A stretch of DNA of 64,000 nucleotides from Branchiostoma floridae (GCF_000003815.2 NC_049985.1:18191838-18255837), one strand, 5' to 3'; shown: positions 21,501 to 33,600, counted from the stretch's first letter. Program-made: numbers and translations. Notes: generated by a model not told the origin, from the letters alone.

Positions 21501-21824
21501 GCTAGTCCGATCATACAGCTGACTACTTTCTAAATTACAGCCAAACTTTGGACAACATACGATATAGTTGTGACATGCCAGTTAATAGGAATAAAACTGA
21601 ATCTGATATGGGCTGACCATGGTCTGACCCCTTATCCAGAGAAGTCTGGACTCTGGAGGTAAACTCCCCAGTGGGAATAGAACTCCCTGCACCACAAGAA
21701 GGGTTCTTTGTTCAGCCTTCACCCAGGCCACATGTGGTGGTTGGATAATCTACAAGGAGAAGTGAGAAAGGCAAAATCATACCTTCCAGTGTCGAGAAAA
21801 CTAGAAATCATACTATAATACAAT
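21363..21824. repeat. contig-end duplication, left copy
   Basis: This stretch is repeated almost exactly at 21925-22386, on the other side of a gap of exactly 100 N. That indicates overlapping contig ends, not a biological repeat. Confidence 0.92.
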
Positions 21825-21924
21825 NNNNNNNNNNNNNNNNNNNNNNNNNNNNNNNNNNNNNNNNNNNNNNNNNNNNNNNNNNNNNNNNNNNNNNNNNNNN
21901 NNNNNNNNNNNNNNNNNNNNNNNN
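21825..21924. other. assembly gap (100 N, default size), probably spurious
   Basis: Both flanks carry the same ~462-bp sequence in direct orientation, so the two contigs should most likely have been merged. Confidence 0.95.
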
Positions 21925-22386
21925 TGATCATATAATCTGTTTATTTTCCAATAGGTCCAACATCCGGTCCACCAAATTATTTTCAGGTCCTTTTTTTCTA
22001 GATCTGGACCAGTCCAATAAGGAAAAAAAACGGTTCTGTACTACTACCGGTAGGTACCCAGCGCTAGTCCGATCATACAGCTGACTACTTTCTAAATTAC
22101 AGCCAAACTTTGGACAACATACGATATAGTTGTGACATGCCAGTTAATAGGAATAAAACTGAATCTGATATGGGCTGACCATGGTCTGACCCCTTATCCA
22201 GAGAAGTCTGGACTCTGGAGGTAAACTCCCCAGTGGGAATAGAACTCCCTGCACCACAAGAAGGGTTCTTTGTTCAGCCTTCACCCAGGCCACATGTGGT
22301 GGTTGGATAATCTACAAGGAGAAGTGAGAAAGGCAAAATCATACCTTCCAGTGTCGAGAAAACTAGAATCAATACTATAATACAAT
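21925..22386. repeat. contig-end duplication, right copy
   Basis: Nearly identical to 21363-21824. The only clear difference I see is near the end (CTAGAAATCATACT versus CTAGAATCAATACT). Confidence 0.92.
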
Positions 22387-23312
22387 CACAGGATGTAGTG
22401 GCCGTTGCCTGTAAAGTGACCGTAGACAAATTGGGCAGCAGGCTTAATTTTCAAATGACTTGTCTCTATCTTAAAAAGTTGACAAGTAACGTTATTTTGC
22501 ATAGTGTCACTTCTAGCATGATCTTCTGTACAGAAAGTAGAAAAAAATTGAAAATTAATTTTGCACACCCTGATCTCGGAGTACAGTGCTTTGGAAATTA
22601 CTGCATTTAGATTTACAAGTACCATACAAAATGTAGGATGTAACAATTTCCCCTTTCTATTCTCTTGGTTCTATCTCTATAGAGATGGAATGCACTTCTT
22701 TTAGTTGTAATTTCATTGGGTGTCTTGTAGAACTGGCTTTAATAGGTCCTTCTCAGTTCTCTGACCTCAAGCTGACCCCAGTCAACCTTTTGGGTAACCC
22801 TTTTGTTTTTATAGGAAGGTATCTAAACTGTAGAGGATGAATAGCCTGCTATGAATGGAAAAAAAAGGTGATTTGCAGGCATCACAGCCAGGCTAGGCAG
22901 CCTGCTTTCCTGTCTGAAATCATGAGTATTATAGATTTTGTTAGTTGCACATGTGGTACACACATGTACATGTAAACTTTTACTGACACACAAAAATGAC
23001 ATCAGATTCTATTAAACATTCATCATGAGGTCACATCTGCCTTAAATGTAGACAAATCTCTGCCTACAGGTATAGAATTATTTAGTAATACATGTTTGTT
23101 ATATCTAGTAGCTGAGTCTTCAAGACAGGCTTAACAATTTTTTCAAAACGTATACAGTTTAATTCGAAGCTGAGAAACTGGTGTAATTTGTTACAATCAA
23201 CCTTCATTTATGATTTCTAGATCTTGATATGAGAATTCATTCAAACATGCAGTGGAGCTAAACAAAATTCCCATCCAGCCATTGTAAGACGTCTATCTGA
23301 GCCAGGATATTC
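22387..23312. other. no gene seen
   Basis: I found no convincing exon or named repeat here. Confidence 0.35.
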
Positions 23313-23875
23313 CAACATGTGGTAGTACTTATCAAGCAGCTCTTGTGTGCTCAGCAGTGGCTGAATGGGATCCCAAAGGCCCAGAAGATTACCATGCCAC
23401 ATGTATGTTTGTCTTAGAAATTATATGGGTGGGACCATGGATAATTAGTGCTCAAGACAGTAGCAGTCTTTAGGCTATGTTTAAAAGGAAACCTACATGT
23501 TCCAGATGGAAAGTTCTGATATCCCAAGCAACCTGTGGTCTTATGCAATTAATTCGCAAGGAGCTTTTATCATTGTCTTATGGTATTCAATTGGTTGCTG
23601 GACAACATGTGGTAGTACTTATCAAGCAGCTCTCGTGTGCTCAGCAGTGGCTGAATGGGATCCCAAAGGCCCAGAAGATTACCATGCCACATGTATGTTT
23701 GTCTTAGAAATTATATGGGCGGGACCATGGATAATTAGTGCTCAAGACAGTAGCAGTCTTTAGGCTATGTTTACAAGGAAACCTACATGTTCCAGATGGA
23801 AAGTTCTGATATCCCAAGCAACCTGTGGTCTTATGCAAGAAGCTTTTATCATTGTCTTAATATGGTATTCATATT
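23313..23875. repeat. tandem duplication, about 290-bp unit, 2 copies
   Basis: The unit starting CAACATGTGGTAGTACTT at 23313 restarts at 23603 and continues to about 23875 with only a few substitutions and a small deletion near the end. Short open frames shared by the two copies are by-products. Confidence 0.88.
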
Positions 23876-24508
23876 CATTTGGTAATTCTGCACTTTGACT
23901 GGCAGATCAGAGCTGACAATATAAAATCACCTATCGCTTACTTTTTACAAGTGGTTTTACAAGAAAACAATAAAGAACGAGGGAAAAAAACAGACTAAAG
24001 CAACATGTAGTTACATCTGTATTTTACAGTGAATTCAATGGTCAAGATACTTTATTCCAGTGTTCTGCAATATTGCAGAATGTGAAAACTTTGGAAATTC
24101 TGCAAATACCTAAGCCAGTATACTACAACCTTTTCAACTTTCAACCCTTCTCACATTCTAGTAGTGGTCAGAGGAAAATGACTAACCCATGGGATTGGAT
24201 ATAGGTCTTCTATAAAGAAATGCTACCAGTACTAGCTCTATACAATAGATTGGAGAGTTGGCATAGGGGAAGAGTGCTCGCCTGGAGGTTGGTAGTTCAA
24301 ACCTCGGCTGGGTCATGGCAACAACAAGCACAACATCAGACTCGTTTTGCCACATCCTGGAGATAGATTGTGCAGCCTTTGGGAGTCTCTGTCCCATGAT
24401 CTGCTTGAAGAAAAGACAATAATTTTTTTTTTTTGGTTGAAACCTGCACTTGACAGAGTTACATAATTTTTTGGGGACCAAAACTGTTTTAAAATCTACA
24501 CTTCTTAC

Positions 24509-24679
24509 CTGTCGGAATGTCGAAATTTCGTCCACAGTTTGCACACGCATTGGTAGGAATACCACTGAGAATGATTTCTTCACAGTTCTTGGCGTTGCTT
24601 CTGGCATTTTGCTTCTCTCCAAGGGGCCTCCAAGGACGGGTGGTGGGGAAGATTGTGACGTTCTTTTCATTCGCCTCAT
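24509..24679 (-). CDS. candidate first coding exon of the Ulp1-like gene
   Basis: An ATG at 24679 opens 57 codons ending at a donor (GTAAGA) in phase 0, the phase needed by the exon at 18789. The sequence starts MRRMKRTSQSSPPP and ends VDEISTFRQ. It is basic and serine/proline-rich, as in the N-terminal regions of many SENP proteins. Its 5' half overlaps one arm of a foldback repeat, so it may be transposon sequence or have an exapted start. No protein match is recognised. Confidence 0.35.
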
Positions 24680-24756
24680 TTTTTGTTTGTAGACAGAAAA
24701 CGAGGCAACTGATAAGAACGTCACATTGTTCCCAACCAACCTCTGCTTGGAGAGTA
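24617..24756. mobile_element. imperfect foldback element, CTCCAAGCAGAGG-type end
   Basis: The left arm around GAAGATTGTGACGTTCTT is the imperfect inverse of the right arm (AAGAACGTCACATTGTTCCC). The right end reads CCTCTGCTTGGAGAGTA, the terminus shared with elements at 40981 and 63914. Confidence 0.6.
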
Positions 24757-24800
24757 GGATTTTCTCACGATGAACATGATTGGGAAACAGAATACAAGTT

Positions 24801-25303
24801 GGACCGCATAGCGCAGCGGTAGCATGTTCGGCTTTCGGTCACGGGTTCGAATCTGGCTGCCGTGTTACCGATCTTGTGTCCTTGGGAAAGGCACTTTACA
24901 CGGCTTTCCTCACTTTTCTGAAAATGAGTACCTAGCTTCGGCTAGGGCCGTCCCTCGGATAGGACGTTAAATGGAGGTCCCGTGTCTGGGGAGAGCCATA
25001 CCCCAGGCACATTAAAGAACCTGACACGTGCGATGCCGGTGCGGTGTGAGTGATTCAAAACCTACAGTACCTTGGCCGCACCTGGGGCAATTACAGTCGT
25101 ATTGAGGTCACTTGAGTGGCGCCGAATTGCAGCTCGCTCCAGACACTTGCGACAGTCGTATTGAGGTCACCTGAGTGGCACCAAATGGCAGCTTGCTCCA
25201 GACCCTTGCGATTTAGCCCCGCCTATTGCAAGCCCCTCGCAATTCAGCCCGTGGCTGCAAAGAGTGAGTAGTCGGCCCACCCAATAACAATAACAATAAC
25301 AAC
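24801..25303 (+). mobile_element. tRNA-derived SINE
   Basis: The tRNA-like head has an A box (TAGCGCAGCGGTAGC) and a B box (GGTTCGAATC at 24844-24853). It is followed by a conserved core (TTGTGTCCTTGGGAAAGGCA), a 63-bp internal tandem duplication (25085-25210) and an (AATAAC)n tail. It shares its core with copies at 38400, 41590 and 61671. The head lacks a good acceptor stem, so it is not a functional tRNA gene. Confidence 0.88.
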
Positions 25304-25677
25304 TTTGCGCGCTTGTGGCCACGACTCACTGGAGCGCAACTTTTTGGCACATCACAGGCTAACCAATTTCCATCACTGCACAGTGACAGCCACCCACAAA
25401 GCAACAATCCCTGCTGGGAGCTGTGCTGTCTGGAGAGATCCTTGATGCTTGCATCTCATTAACAATATATGGAGGCCTAGGCCCATCGCAAATCCACCAG
25501 TTTTACATGCTTTGAACATCAAGCTTCTGGGAGGAAGTAATCATGGGGCTGGTCACTAGAAGCACGATTTTTACCCCAAATATGGTAAATCTAAAACTTA
25601 TTACAGTAATGATACATTATATTGTGCAGTTTCTAAGTACAACAGTAATGTACAAAATCCTTTTATAAAAAAAAATC

Positions 25678-25772
25678 ACATTTCTGCAAATTTCTGCAGA
25701 TTTCTGCAAATTTCTGCAGATTTCTGCGCAGAAATCTGCAGATTTCTGCAAATTTCTGCGCAGAAATCTGCA
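25678..25772. repeat. 10-bp minisatellite with internal inversions
   Basis: Copies of ATTTCTGCAG or ATTTCTGCAA switch orientation around GCGC centres to give nested palindromes. The matching array in the second duplicate is at 26422-26517. Confidence 0.88.
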
Positions 25773-25911
25773 CCAGCTTTACATGCTTTGAACATCAAGC
25801 TTCTGGGAGGAAGTAACCATGGGGCTGGCCACTAGAAGCACAATTTTTACCCCAAATATGGTAAATAGTAGCATTTATTGGAGCGGGGGAATCTAAAACT
25901 TATTACAGTAA

Positions 25912-26360
25912 GGCCACACCAATTTAATTGCTTGGTTCACGGATTCGCTCGCTCCTATTTTTTGGTGAATCAAAATAAAAATAAAAATTACCAATCAGCA
26001 AATTTTCACCATTAAAGAAACCATTCACCAACTTTCTGGTGTAGCAGATTTGCCTTTATATTATTAGCTCCTTAAAATGTGGGTATTATCATTGCAGTTA
26101 TATTCTTCATTCATTAAGAATGGGACAAACAAATAAACTGACACTACTTTTGTAATTTTCAACAAACAGGTGCTGTTTCTGTACAGTAATACTGTTTTTG
26201 TACTTTTTTCAAGCTGAAAACTTTTTATTCTTTATTTTTTGGATTAGCCCTTATCTTTACCCCAACCATTTCACAATTTTTATTTTTATTTTTTTTCGCC
26301 CTTTCGCTCCATATCTTTTTTTTTTAAATCCGTGAACCAAGCAATTAAATTGGTGTGGCC
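25912..26360. mobile_element. MITE, GGCCACACC-type (Harbinger-like), with empty site nearby
   Basis: It has the same termini as 17817-18266 and TAA target duplications at 25909-25911 and 26361-26363. The empty site in the tandem neighbour proves both ends and the 3-bp duplication. Confidence 0.93.
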
Positions 26361-26421
26361 TAATGATACATTATATTGTGCAGTTTCTAAGTACAACAGT
26401 AATGTACAAAATCCTTTTATA

Positions 26422-26517
26422 AAAAAATCAGATTTCTGCAGATTTCTGCGCAGAAATCTGCAGATTTCTGCAGATTTCTGCGCAGAAATCTGCAGATTTC
26501 TGCAGAAATCTGCAGAA
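26422..26517. repeat. 10-bp minisatellite with internal inversions, second array
   Basis: Almost every unit is ATTTCTGCAG or its inverse, with several GCGC-centred palindromes. It is more regular than the 25678 array. Confidence 0.88.
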
Positions 26518-26669
26518 GTGACCCAGTCCCAAGGGAGCTATCACTGTTATCTACATAACTGTTGTCATCTTCTATGTCATGATAAGGAATGTCAATTGTC
26601 CTGAGCAAACTAAGCTGGAAAAGTGAGAGGTAGTCCGGAATTAGCATGTCTGTCCGGAATTATAGTGTC

Positions 26670-27830
26670 GCCTGTTATTCCCGTAATTCGTAGGGTAAGC
26701 TATTTTATTTCACGTAATTCGTAGTGAGGATGGAAAATTTACCGTAAAGCGTAGCCAGTGTATTTCACGTAAGGCGTAATCTAGCCTAAAAATTTCACGT
26801 AAAGCATAATTAAGCCTAAAAATTACCCGTAAATCGTAGCTGGCCTCCCAAATTTCGTAAGCCGAAACGTAGTCTACCAGTAAATTTAGTCCTTCAAAAC
26901 ACAGGAAATTGCGTTTCAGAGGATCAAGATTTCAAAATTTCGCCGGACCTCACTTGCGACTCCTTTCACCTTCGGCTTCGGTCATCGACATGGTAAAAAT
27001 ATGGTATATACCCTCAAAAATCTTCTTTTTTTGGCAAATAGAAATGTCATTGAAGTTAGCTTAGTCTGCCAGCAAAATTTGCCCATCAGAATGCAGGAAA
27101 TATCATTTTAGAGGGTCAAGATTTCAAAATTTCCATGGTCCTCCTTGTGCCGCCTCGCGCCTTTGGAACTCGAAATTCTGAAAATATGTTGGGGATGTGT
27201 GTCAACCTCAAAGATCTGTTTTGCTAATAGAAATTTGCCCATCAAAATGCACAAAATATCGTTTTATAGAGGGTCAAGATTTCAAAATTTAGCCGGATCT
27301 CCTTTGCCACTCTATTCACCTTCGGTCATCGATTTCGTAAAAAATATGTATCATGGCTGGGGGATGTGACGTGTCAACCTCAAACACATTTTTTACTGAT
27401 AGAAATGTAATTTCACTTAGTTTTCTATAATAGTAAAAAAAAACTGGCGTTTCAGGGGGGCAGGATTTCAAAATTTTCCCGGACTTTCCGTCGGCGCTCG
27501 ACGTGGCAAAAATAAGTTGGCTGGCGTCACCCTCATAAGCTTACGCTGAACCCCTGGGACTCTTTAATTAGAAATGCCATTTAACTTAGCTTTGTTTGCC
27601 AGCGAAAATTTCCCTTCAAAATGCAGGGAATACATGTTTCAGAGAGTCAAAATTTCAATCTTTCTTGCGGAGCACGACCCCGCCTCTGTCGAGTGTTGCC
27701 AGCCTTCCAGAATTTAGCGTAAACCGTTGTCAGCCTGTCTGAATTTAGCGTAAAACGTTGCCTGTCTTCGTGAATTTAACGTAAAGCGTTGTCGACCGTC
27801 CCGAATTTAGCGTAAAGCGTTGTCAGGACC
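26670..27830. repeat. composite satellite-like array
   Basis: There are three zones. At 26670-26875, about 30-bp degenerate units are built on CGTAAAGCGTA. At 26880-27700, about five diverged units of roughly 160-190 bp each contain GGGTCAAGATTTCAAAATTT. At 27715-27830, four about 33-bp units carry GAATTTAGCGTAAAGCGTTG. The outer zones share the CGTAAAGCGT word. Confidence 0.7.
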
Positions 27831-28640
27831 CCCCATGCAGACCCTCAACAAAGTAATGTTATGTAGTGCCAACCCTTCCCGAAACGTCTATACTCAGCCG
27901 GTGTAGTCATCAACAAAAAAGGCATAGCATTTTTCTTTGGTCATTCCTGTCCCACTAGGGCTGCTTTTGACCGAGCATTCGAAATAGAACAGGGGATTCT
28001 ATTTGTTCGATATGGCGTTCGGCTGGATGGGTCCATTGAATAGCATGGTTCACTTGTAGTGGCCACCAAGGCACTGAACCTGAGTACAATCCTGTACTAA
28101 GAGTGCCCCCTAGCACCAGTGATGGGTACTACAGACGGACATAGTTACATTTTCATGCATAGATTGACCAGTTCTTGTCACAACTCTGACTGACAGGAAA
28201 ACTGATATTTAGACCGTCTTCACATTCCATATAGACTTTCAATGACAATAACTATACTTCGACATTGCCTCATCTCTAGTTCATCTCATGATGATAAAAA
28301 AGCCAATTGTTTACAGAAGCATCCACAATATACTAGAATTCTCGCTTATTCACAATTTACCAGTAATATACAGTTGTACTGATGACAGAACAATTCGACT
28401 ACCAAATCAAGGAACCTGCTTATCATAGAAAAAGTGGGTAAATTCATCTTCCACTGCCTCCAAGAGAGAAGTCAAATCCAACAGAAGTACTTCTTAGTAT
28501 AGCTAATAATGTCACTGTTCTTACTATCATTATTCCACATGACAAGTACACGTACTTGCAATTTGCCTAAGGGAAGTTATTTGCAAAGGAACAGATCCGT
28601 TGATTGATAAATTCCAAACCAAAGTTGAGTGTAAGTCATG
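27831..28640. other. no gene seen
   Basis: Nothing is supported here. A reverse AATAAA (TTTATT at 28642-28647) just beyond could mark the 3' end of the LRRC58 transcript on the minus strand. Confidence 0.3.
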
Positions 28641-29176
28641 GTTTATTCTCAAACATTGACGTGTAAAGCTGATTTTGGCAGTTTTACAAAAATACATTTG
28701 AAATTGAGTAACTATCCGAATCTATACACGTTTTATAATACACATACATGTACACTGATGCACAATGATTTGCACAAGGTGAGATTCACAACAATTGGAG
28801 AAATGAGAAGTCATGGTGATGACCAACATGGAATCTGTAACTCAAGATATGCAACACCACTTGTTAAACATAGGTGCCTAAAAACAACCTCAACTTCAAG
28901 TACTAAGATGTCACCAAACTTTTGTACAAGTTGTGCAACAAATGCAATTTCTTACGTGTTATTGTAAGCAAACTGATGACATAAACATGTAGTAAACTGT
29001 TTGAAGGAAAAGGTTTGACGGATGCTCATACACCGTACAAAAAGTCTATGAAAAAGGTAGTCCCATAGACTACTTTAAGCCATATTAAGGGGCAATATGT
29101 TGTCATCCACTGTGTCTTTTCTTGTTGACTTTTCCCCACAGACATCAAACTTAGAAACAATGTGAACAAACTTTTG

Positions 29177-29284
29177 AACTAACTTCTGTTGTTGTTTTTT
29201 TGTTACAGATAATAACTTCTGTTGTTGTTGTTGTTTTGTTACAGATAATAACTTCTGTTGTTGTTGTTGTTTTGTTACAGATAT
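29177..29284. repeat. minisatellite, about 35-bp unit, 3 copies
   Basis: The unit is TAACTTCTGTTGTTGTTG... ending TTGTTACAG. It probably lies in the LRRC58 3' untranslated or downstream region. Confidence 0.85.
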
Positions 29285-29474
29285 TACCTCTTACATACAG
29301 AGATGAATTGCACATTAGTAAACTTTTCAATTGAACATTAGCTTTCAAATCTCTAGGACATTCACTACTTGTATAATTTTATAAGATTGCTTGTGAGCCC
29401 TTAAAGAAAAGAAAGAAAGCAGAAAACAGGACTTGAACTGAGCTTTATAACTGATGGTCACTAATGTGTCATTA

Positions 29475-29852
29475 GGCCACACCAATTTAATTTCTTGGTT
29501 CACGGATTCGCTCGCTCCTATTTTTTGGGAAAAAAAATAAAAATAAAAATTACCACTCAGCAAATTTTCACCATTAAAAATGATTAATGAAACCATTCAC
29601 TAGCTTTCTGGTGTAGCAAATTGGCCTTTACATTCTAAGCTCCTTAAAGTGTGGGTACAGGTGCTGTTACTGTACAGTAATAGTGTTTTTGTACTGTTTT
29701 CAAGCTAAAAACTTTTTATTCTTTATGTTTTGGATTAGCCCTTACCTTTACCCCAAACATTTTACAATTTTTATTTCTATTCTTATTTCGCCCTCTCGCT
29801 CCATATTTTTTATGAAAAAATACGTGAACCAAGAAATTAAATTGGTGTGGCC
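29475..29852. mobile_element. MITE, GGCCACACC-type (Harbinger-like)
   Basis: TTA target duplications lie at 29472-29474 and 29853-29855. Its ends match the other copies, with TTTCTTGG instead of TTGCTTGG. It carries an internal deletion relative to 17817. Confidence 0.88.
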
Positions 29853-30414
29853 TTATAACAAAGTACAGCTGCAGTTATATACAGTGGTGTAGGCTGAAAT
29901 ACTCCAAAAATGTTGTCACAACACTATGTCATACTTGTCATTATCATGTGTACATTATAAGATATAGATTTTTAGGCACTTCACATTTACAAAATTAATA
30001 CATTTTGTACAAAAAGCATCTTGCTCAGTCCTGAGCAACACACAACGTCTTATCAGCTAGTAAGGCCTAAGTTCCACATATCATAATGTTGTTCTCAAGG
30101 TATTTACTTGTGTAAACAATTCTAGAGTCTCTTCAACACTTTGGAAGGTGAGTTACGCTTTTTCAAGCCCTTCTTTGGAGAGAATAATGCACTTTTTTGT
30201 GTCAATGTTTGCAGTGTGTTGGGCATGGGATGATACTTTTCATTATACCTCCCACTGCAGACACAACAGCCCAACATAACAGTCAACACTAACTTCTTCT
30301 CTGAGCTTTCTCGTCATGTTTTCATGCCTGATGGCAGATGGGTGATCCAAAACCTCAAAGGACACTTGAGGCAGAAACATGACAATCCTGGTAAACTATT
30401 GAAGACATTTAAGA

Positions 30415-30623
30415 CTATCCCAGGAGAACTTTCTTGATCTTGTCTGGCGGGACAGTTCCTTCCTCCTCGGACTCAGACTCGGAGCTGGAGACGGGCGTTG
30501 CTATGGTAACGGGACTGGGCACGGTGCAGCGAGGCGAGCAGAGGTACTGCTGTAGCGGGAGGCGGTACTTCCCGCAGAAGTCCACAAACTTGATCTGCTT
30601 CACTCGGGCATCAAAGTAAACAC
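30415..30623 (-). CDS. LRRC58: LRRC58 last coding exon
   Basis: The acceptor is CCCCCCCAG. The exon enters in phase 1 and has 68 codons plus a stop (TAG). It encodes VYFDARVKQIKFVDFCGKYR, LPLQQYLCSPRC, the acidic serine stretch and the end KKVLLG. Confidence 0.92.
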
Positions 30624-33600
30624 CTGGGGGGGAGAGAAAAAGGAATAAGAGCGTTTTTTTATTTTTTTTTTTATTTTTTTTTTTTTACTTATTCTAGGTT
30701 ATATAATATTCCTGGATGTACAGGCGTCTACAAACAAGATCTGTTTCACTCCAGCATCGAAGTAAACACCTTGGGGGGAGAAGAAAGGCAAATTGGGCAA
30801 TACTGTAACTGTTGAACTTACTCTAGGTTACACATGACAAAATATTCAGACTTGAGAATTTCAGGTCTCTGTAAATGTATCCCCAAGCTCAGGATTGCAC
30901 AACAGCCATGTAGCTGGCCATGAGTCTTACCAGGCTCTGCAGAGTGGCATGTTGTGGCCACCAGAGATTACCATGGTAACAGAGATTACCATGGTAAAGT
31001 CTCATTATCCAGGGTCAAGGAAAATTCACATGTCATGGCCTTGGCAATTGGATACATGGAGGTTCTGAGGGGTTTTGCAGTGCCTGTATGGTGTACCAAG
31101 GCCCTATGAGGGTTTTTACAGTGCCTGTTTGTTGTACCAAGGCTCTGTGAGGGTTTTTACAGTGCCTGTGTGGTGTACCAAGGACCTATGAGGGTTTTTT
31201 CAGTGCCTGTTTGGTGTACCAAGGCTCTGTAAGGGTTTCTACAGTGCCTGTGTGGTGTGCCAAGGTCTTTGTACTCTGGGAGCTATGCATGCTTTCAGCC
31301 CCATGAGATTAATACAATGTCAGTGTGCATGGTTTCAATTTCTTATGGGACCTGGCAGGGGTTATATAACTTACATGTATAAGGTCATGGCCATGGGTTG
31401 TAACCAACACACTTGGAGATACATAAATGATACAAAAATAAATAGTCAATAAATAAATAGTCAACAGATATTTTTGAGATGGAGCTGGGATCTGATATCC
31501 AGAAAAAAATACTCTGTATACCAAACTTTCACGGTCTGAGAAAATTGAACTTGTTCTCGGAACTAAAGGTTCACTGTCGAGGCAAGTGCGCATGAAAAAA
31601 GTCTGTGAATCATTTTTTATCGGTAATGATAAGTTCACGTTACAGTCGTCACCGTGAAAACCGTGAACATAACAGTACATTGAAAAAATCAGGAATTACA
31701 GTATTACAGATCTGAAACACTCATTAGTTTCCCCACAATGTCATATATCAACTAGTAACAACCCCAACCCAAACTGCACAGGTAAGCAAAAACACAGGAA
31801 CACTCGAGTTCCTTTGCAACATGAAACAGTTTGGTGAACATGCCTGGCTGTAGTACATGTAACAGTCTACTGTATGTGACAGAAGTTTGTACTTAGGCCA
31901 CACCAATTTAATTTCTTGGTTCACGGATTTTTTCATAAAAAATATCGAGCGAGAGGGCAAAATAAAAATAAAAATTGTAAAATGGTTGGGGTAAAGGTAA
32001 CGGCTAATCCAAAACATAAAGAAAAAATTTTTCAGCTTGAAAAAAGTACAAAAACACTATTATTGTACAGTAACAGCACCTGTACCCACACTTTAAGGAG
32101 CTTATAATATAAAGGCCAATTTGCTACACCAGAAAGCTGGTGAATGGTTTCATTAATGGTGAAAATTTGCTGAGTGGTAATTTTTATTTTTATTTCCAAA
32201 AAATAGGAGCGAGCGAATCCGTGAACCAAGAAATTAAATCGGTGTGGCCTTAGGCCTTACTAGCTGAGTGGCCTTAGTATGAAAAATTGAATTTTTAATC
32301 TTAAAAGTAGTTTGGATACTAAAGCAACAAGACTCAAATTAACTGGGTAGCCAAATCAGGTTCATGGGCGGGTTTTCCAAACTTATTGTTCACTGAGATC
32401 TGTCAAAGTCACAGGTCTGTGTTTTATCTGACCTGTCAAAAGGAACCGTTTGAAAACTGCCAGAGTCACATTCAGGCTTCCCTCTGGAGTGTTCAAAGTG
32501 CAGGAAAAGGTCAGTTTTATCAACAAACGATCAAAACATTTTATACATGATGAAAATTTAAAAAAAAAAATGTCTGGATATCATGAGGGCAAAAGTCCTT
32601 CAATCCTTCAAAGTAGCAGGAAGGCCTGAACCATTGCAGGGCATTTTAGCGTAGTGGGCCACTACGCTAAAATTTGTGACCACTACGCTAAAATAAGGGC
32701 CACTTTTGGTGCATGTTAACGGGACAATGGCNNNNNNNNNNNNNNNNNNNNNNNNNNNNNNNNNNNNNNNNNNNNNNNNNNNNNNNNNNNNNNNNNNNNN
32801 NNNNNNNNNNNNNNNNNNNNNNNNNNNNNNNNNNNNNNNNNNNNNNNNNNNNNNNNNNNNNNNNNNNNNNNNNNNNNNNNNNNNNNNNNNNNNNNNNNNN
32901 NNNNNNNNNNNNNNNNNNNNNNNNNNNNNNNNNNNNNNNNNNNNNNNNNNNNNNNNNNNNNNNNNNNNNNNNNNNNNNNNNNNNNNNNNNNNNNNNNNNN
33001 NNNNNNNNNNNNNNNNNNNNNNNNNNNNNNNNNNNNNGATGAGCTGCTAAGGCAAGTTTTCAAAAATGCAAGTGATTGGAACATTTATAAATAGCTGCTC
33101 CTCAAATTTCAAAGAATGTCTGATATACAGAGGCTAGAAGTCCCTCCAAGTCGAGGAAGATCGTTTGATTGACGCGATATTCCAGTCATCTGCAAAGCAA
33201 ATTCCTACAGGGCACTCTGTGGCCACGCAGTCACCATGCGCCTGTCATCTCTGCTCGTCTGTGTAAACTACAGACCCAAACACGGCCACTTCCGCCTGGT
33301 CATGCACGGATGGGCTGACAGGCCGTGAATATCTTTCAAACTCCAACTGTGAACTAAATTCAAACTTGAATGGTTTTACTGTGTCATTATTAGACTTTAA
33401 TATCATCTCCTTATTTCATGTCTTGACTTAATACGTATTTAAGTGCTGCACAAAGGAGAGATTTATGGACTGTAACAGACTGCAATGTTTAATCTGTATA
33501 ATATGTCAACATGCCATTTCCTGTTGCCATGGACTTTAGAATAGACTATAGTAGTATTACTGATTGCTTGTCATTGTTGACATACATTGTACCATGTACA

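Larger units (their letters stand above)
25495..26517. repeat. tandem duplication with a MITE in the second copy
   Basis: The unit starting CACCAGNTTTACATGCTTTG occurs at 25495-25770 and again at 25771-26517. The second copy is longer because a 449-bp MITE sits at 25912-26360. The first copy keeps the uninterrupted target site (ACAGTAATGATAC, TAA at 25607-25609). Confidence 0.9.

Noticed and set aside
24801-24875. tRNA gene
   Set aside because: A and B boxes are present, but the acceptor stem does not pair well and the body continues as a SINE repeated elsewhere in the window.
25678-25772. CRISPR-like array
   Set aside because: Units are directly adjacent, have no unique spacers and flip orientation. 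This is a eukaryotic minisatellite.
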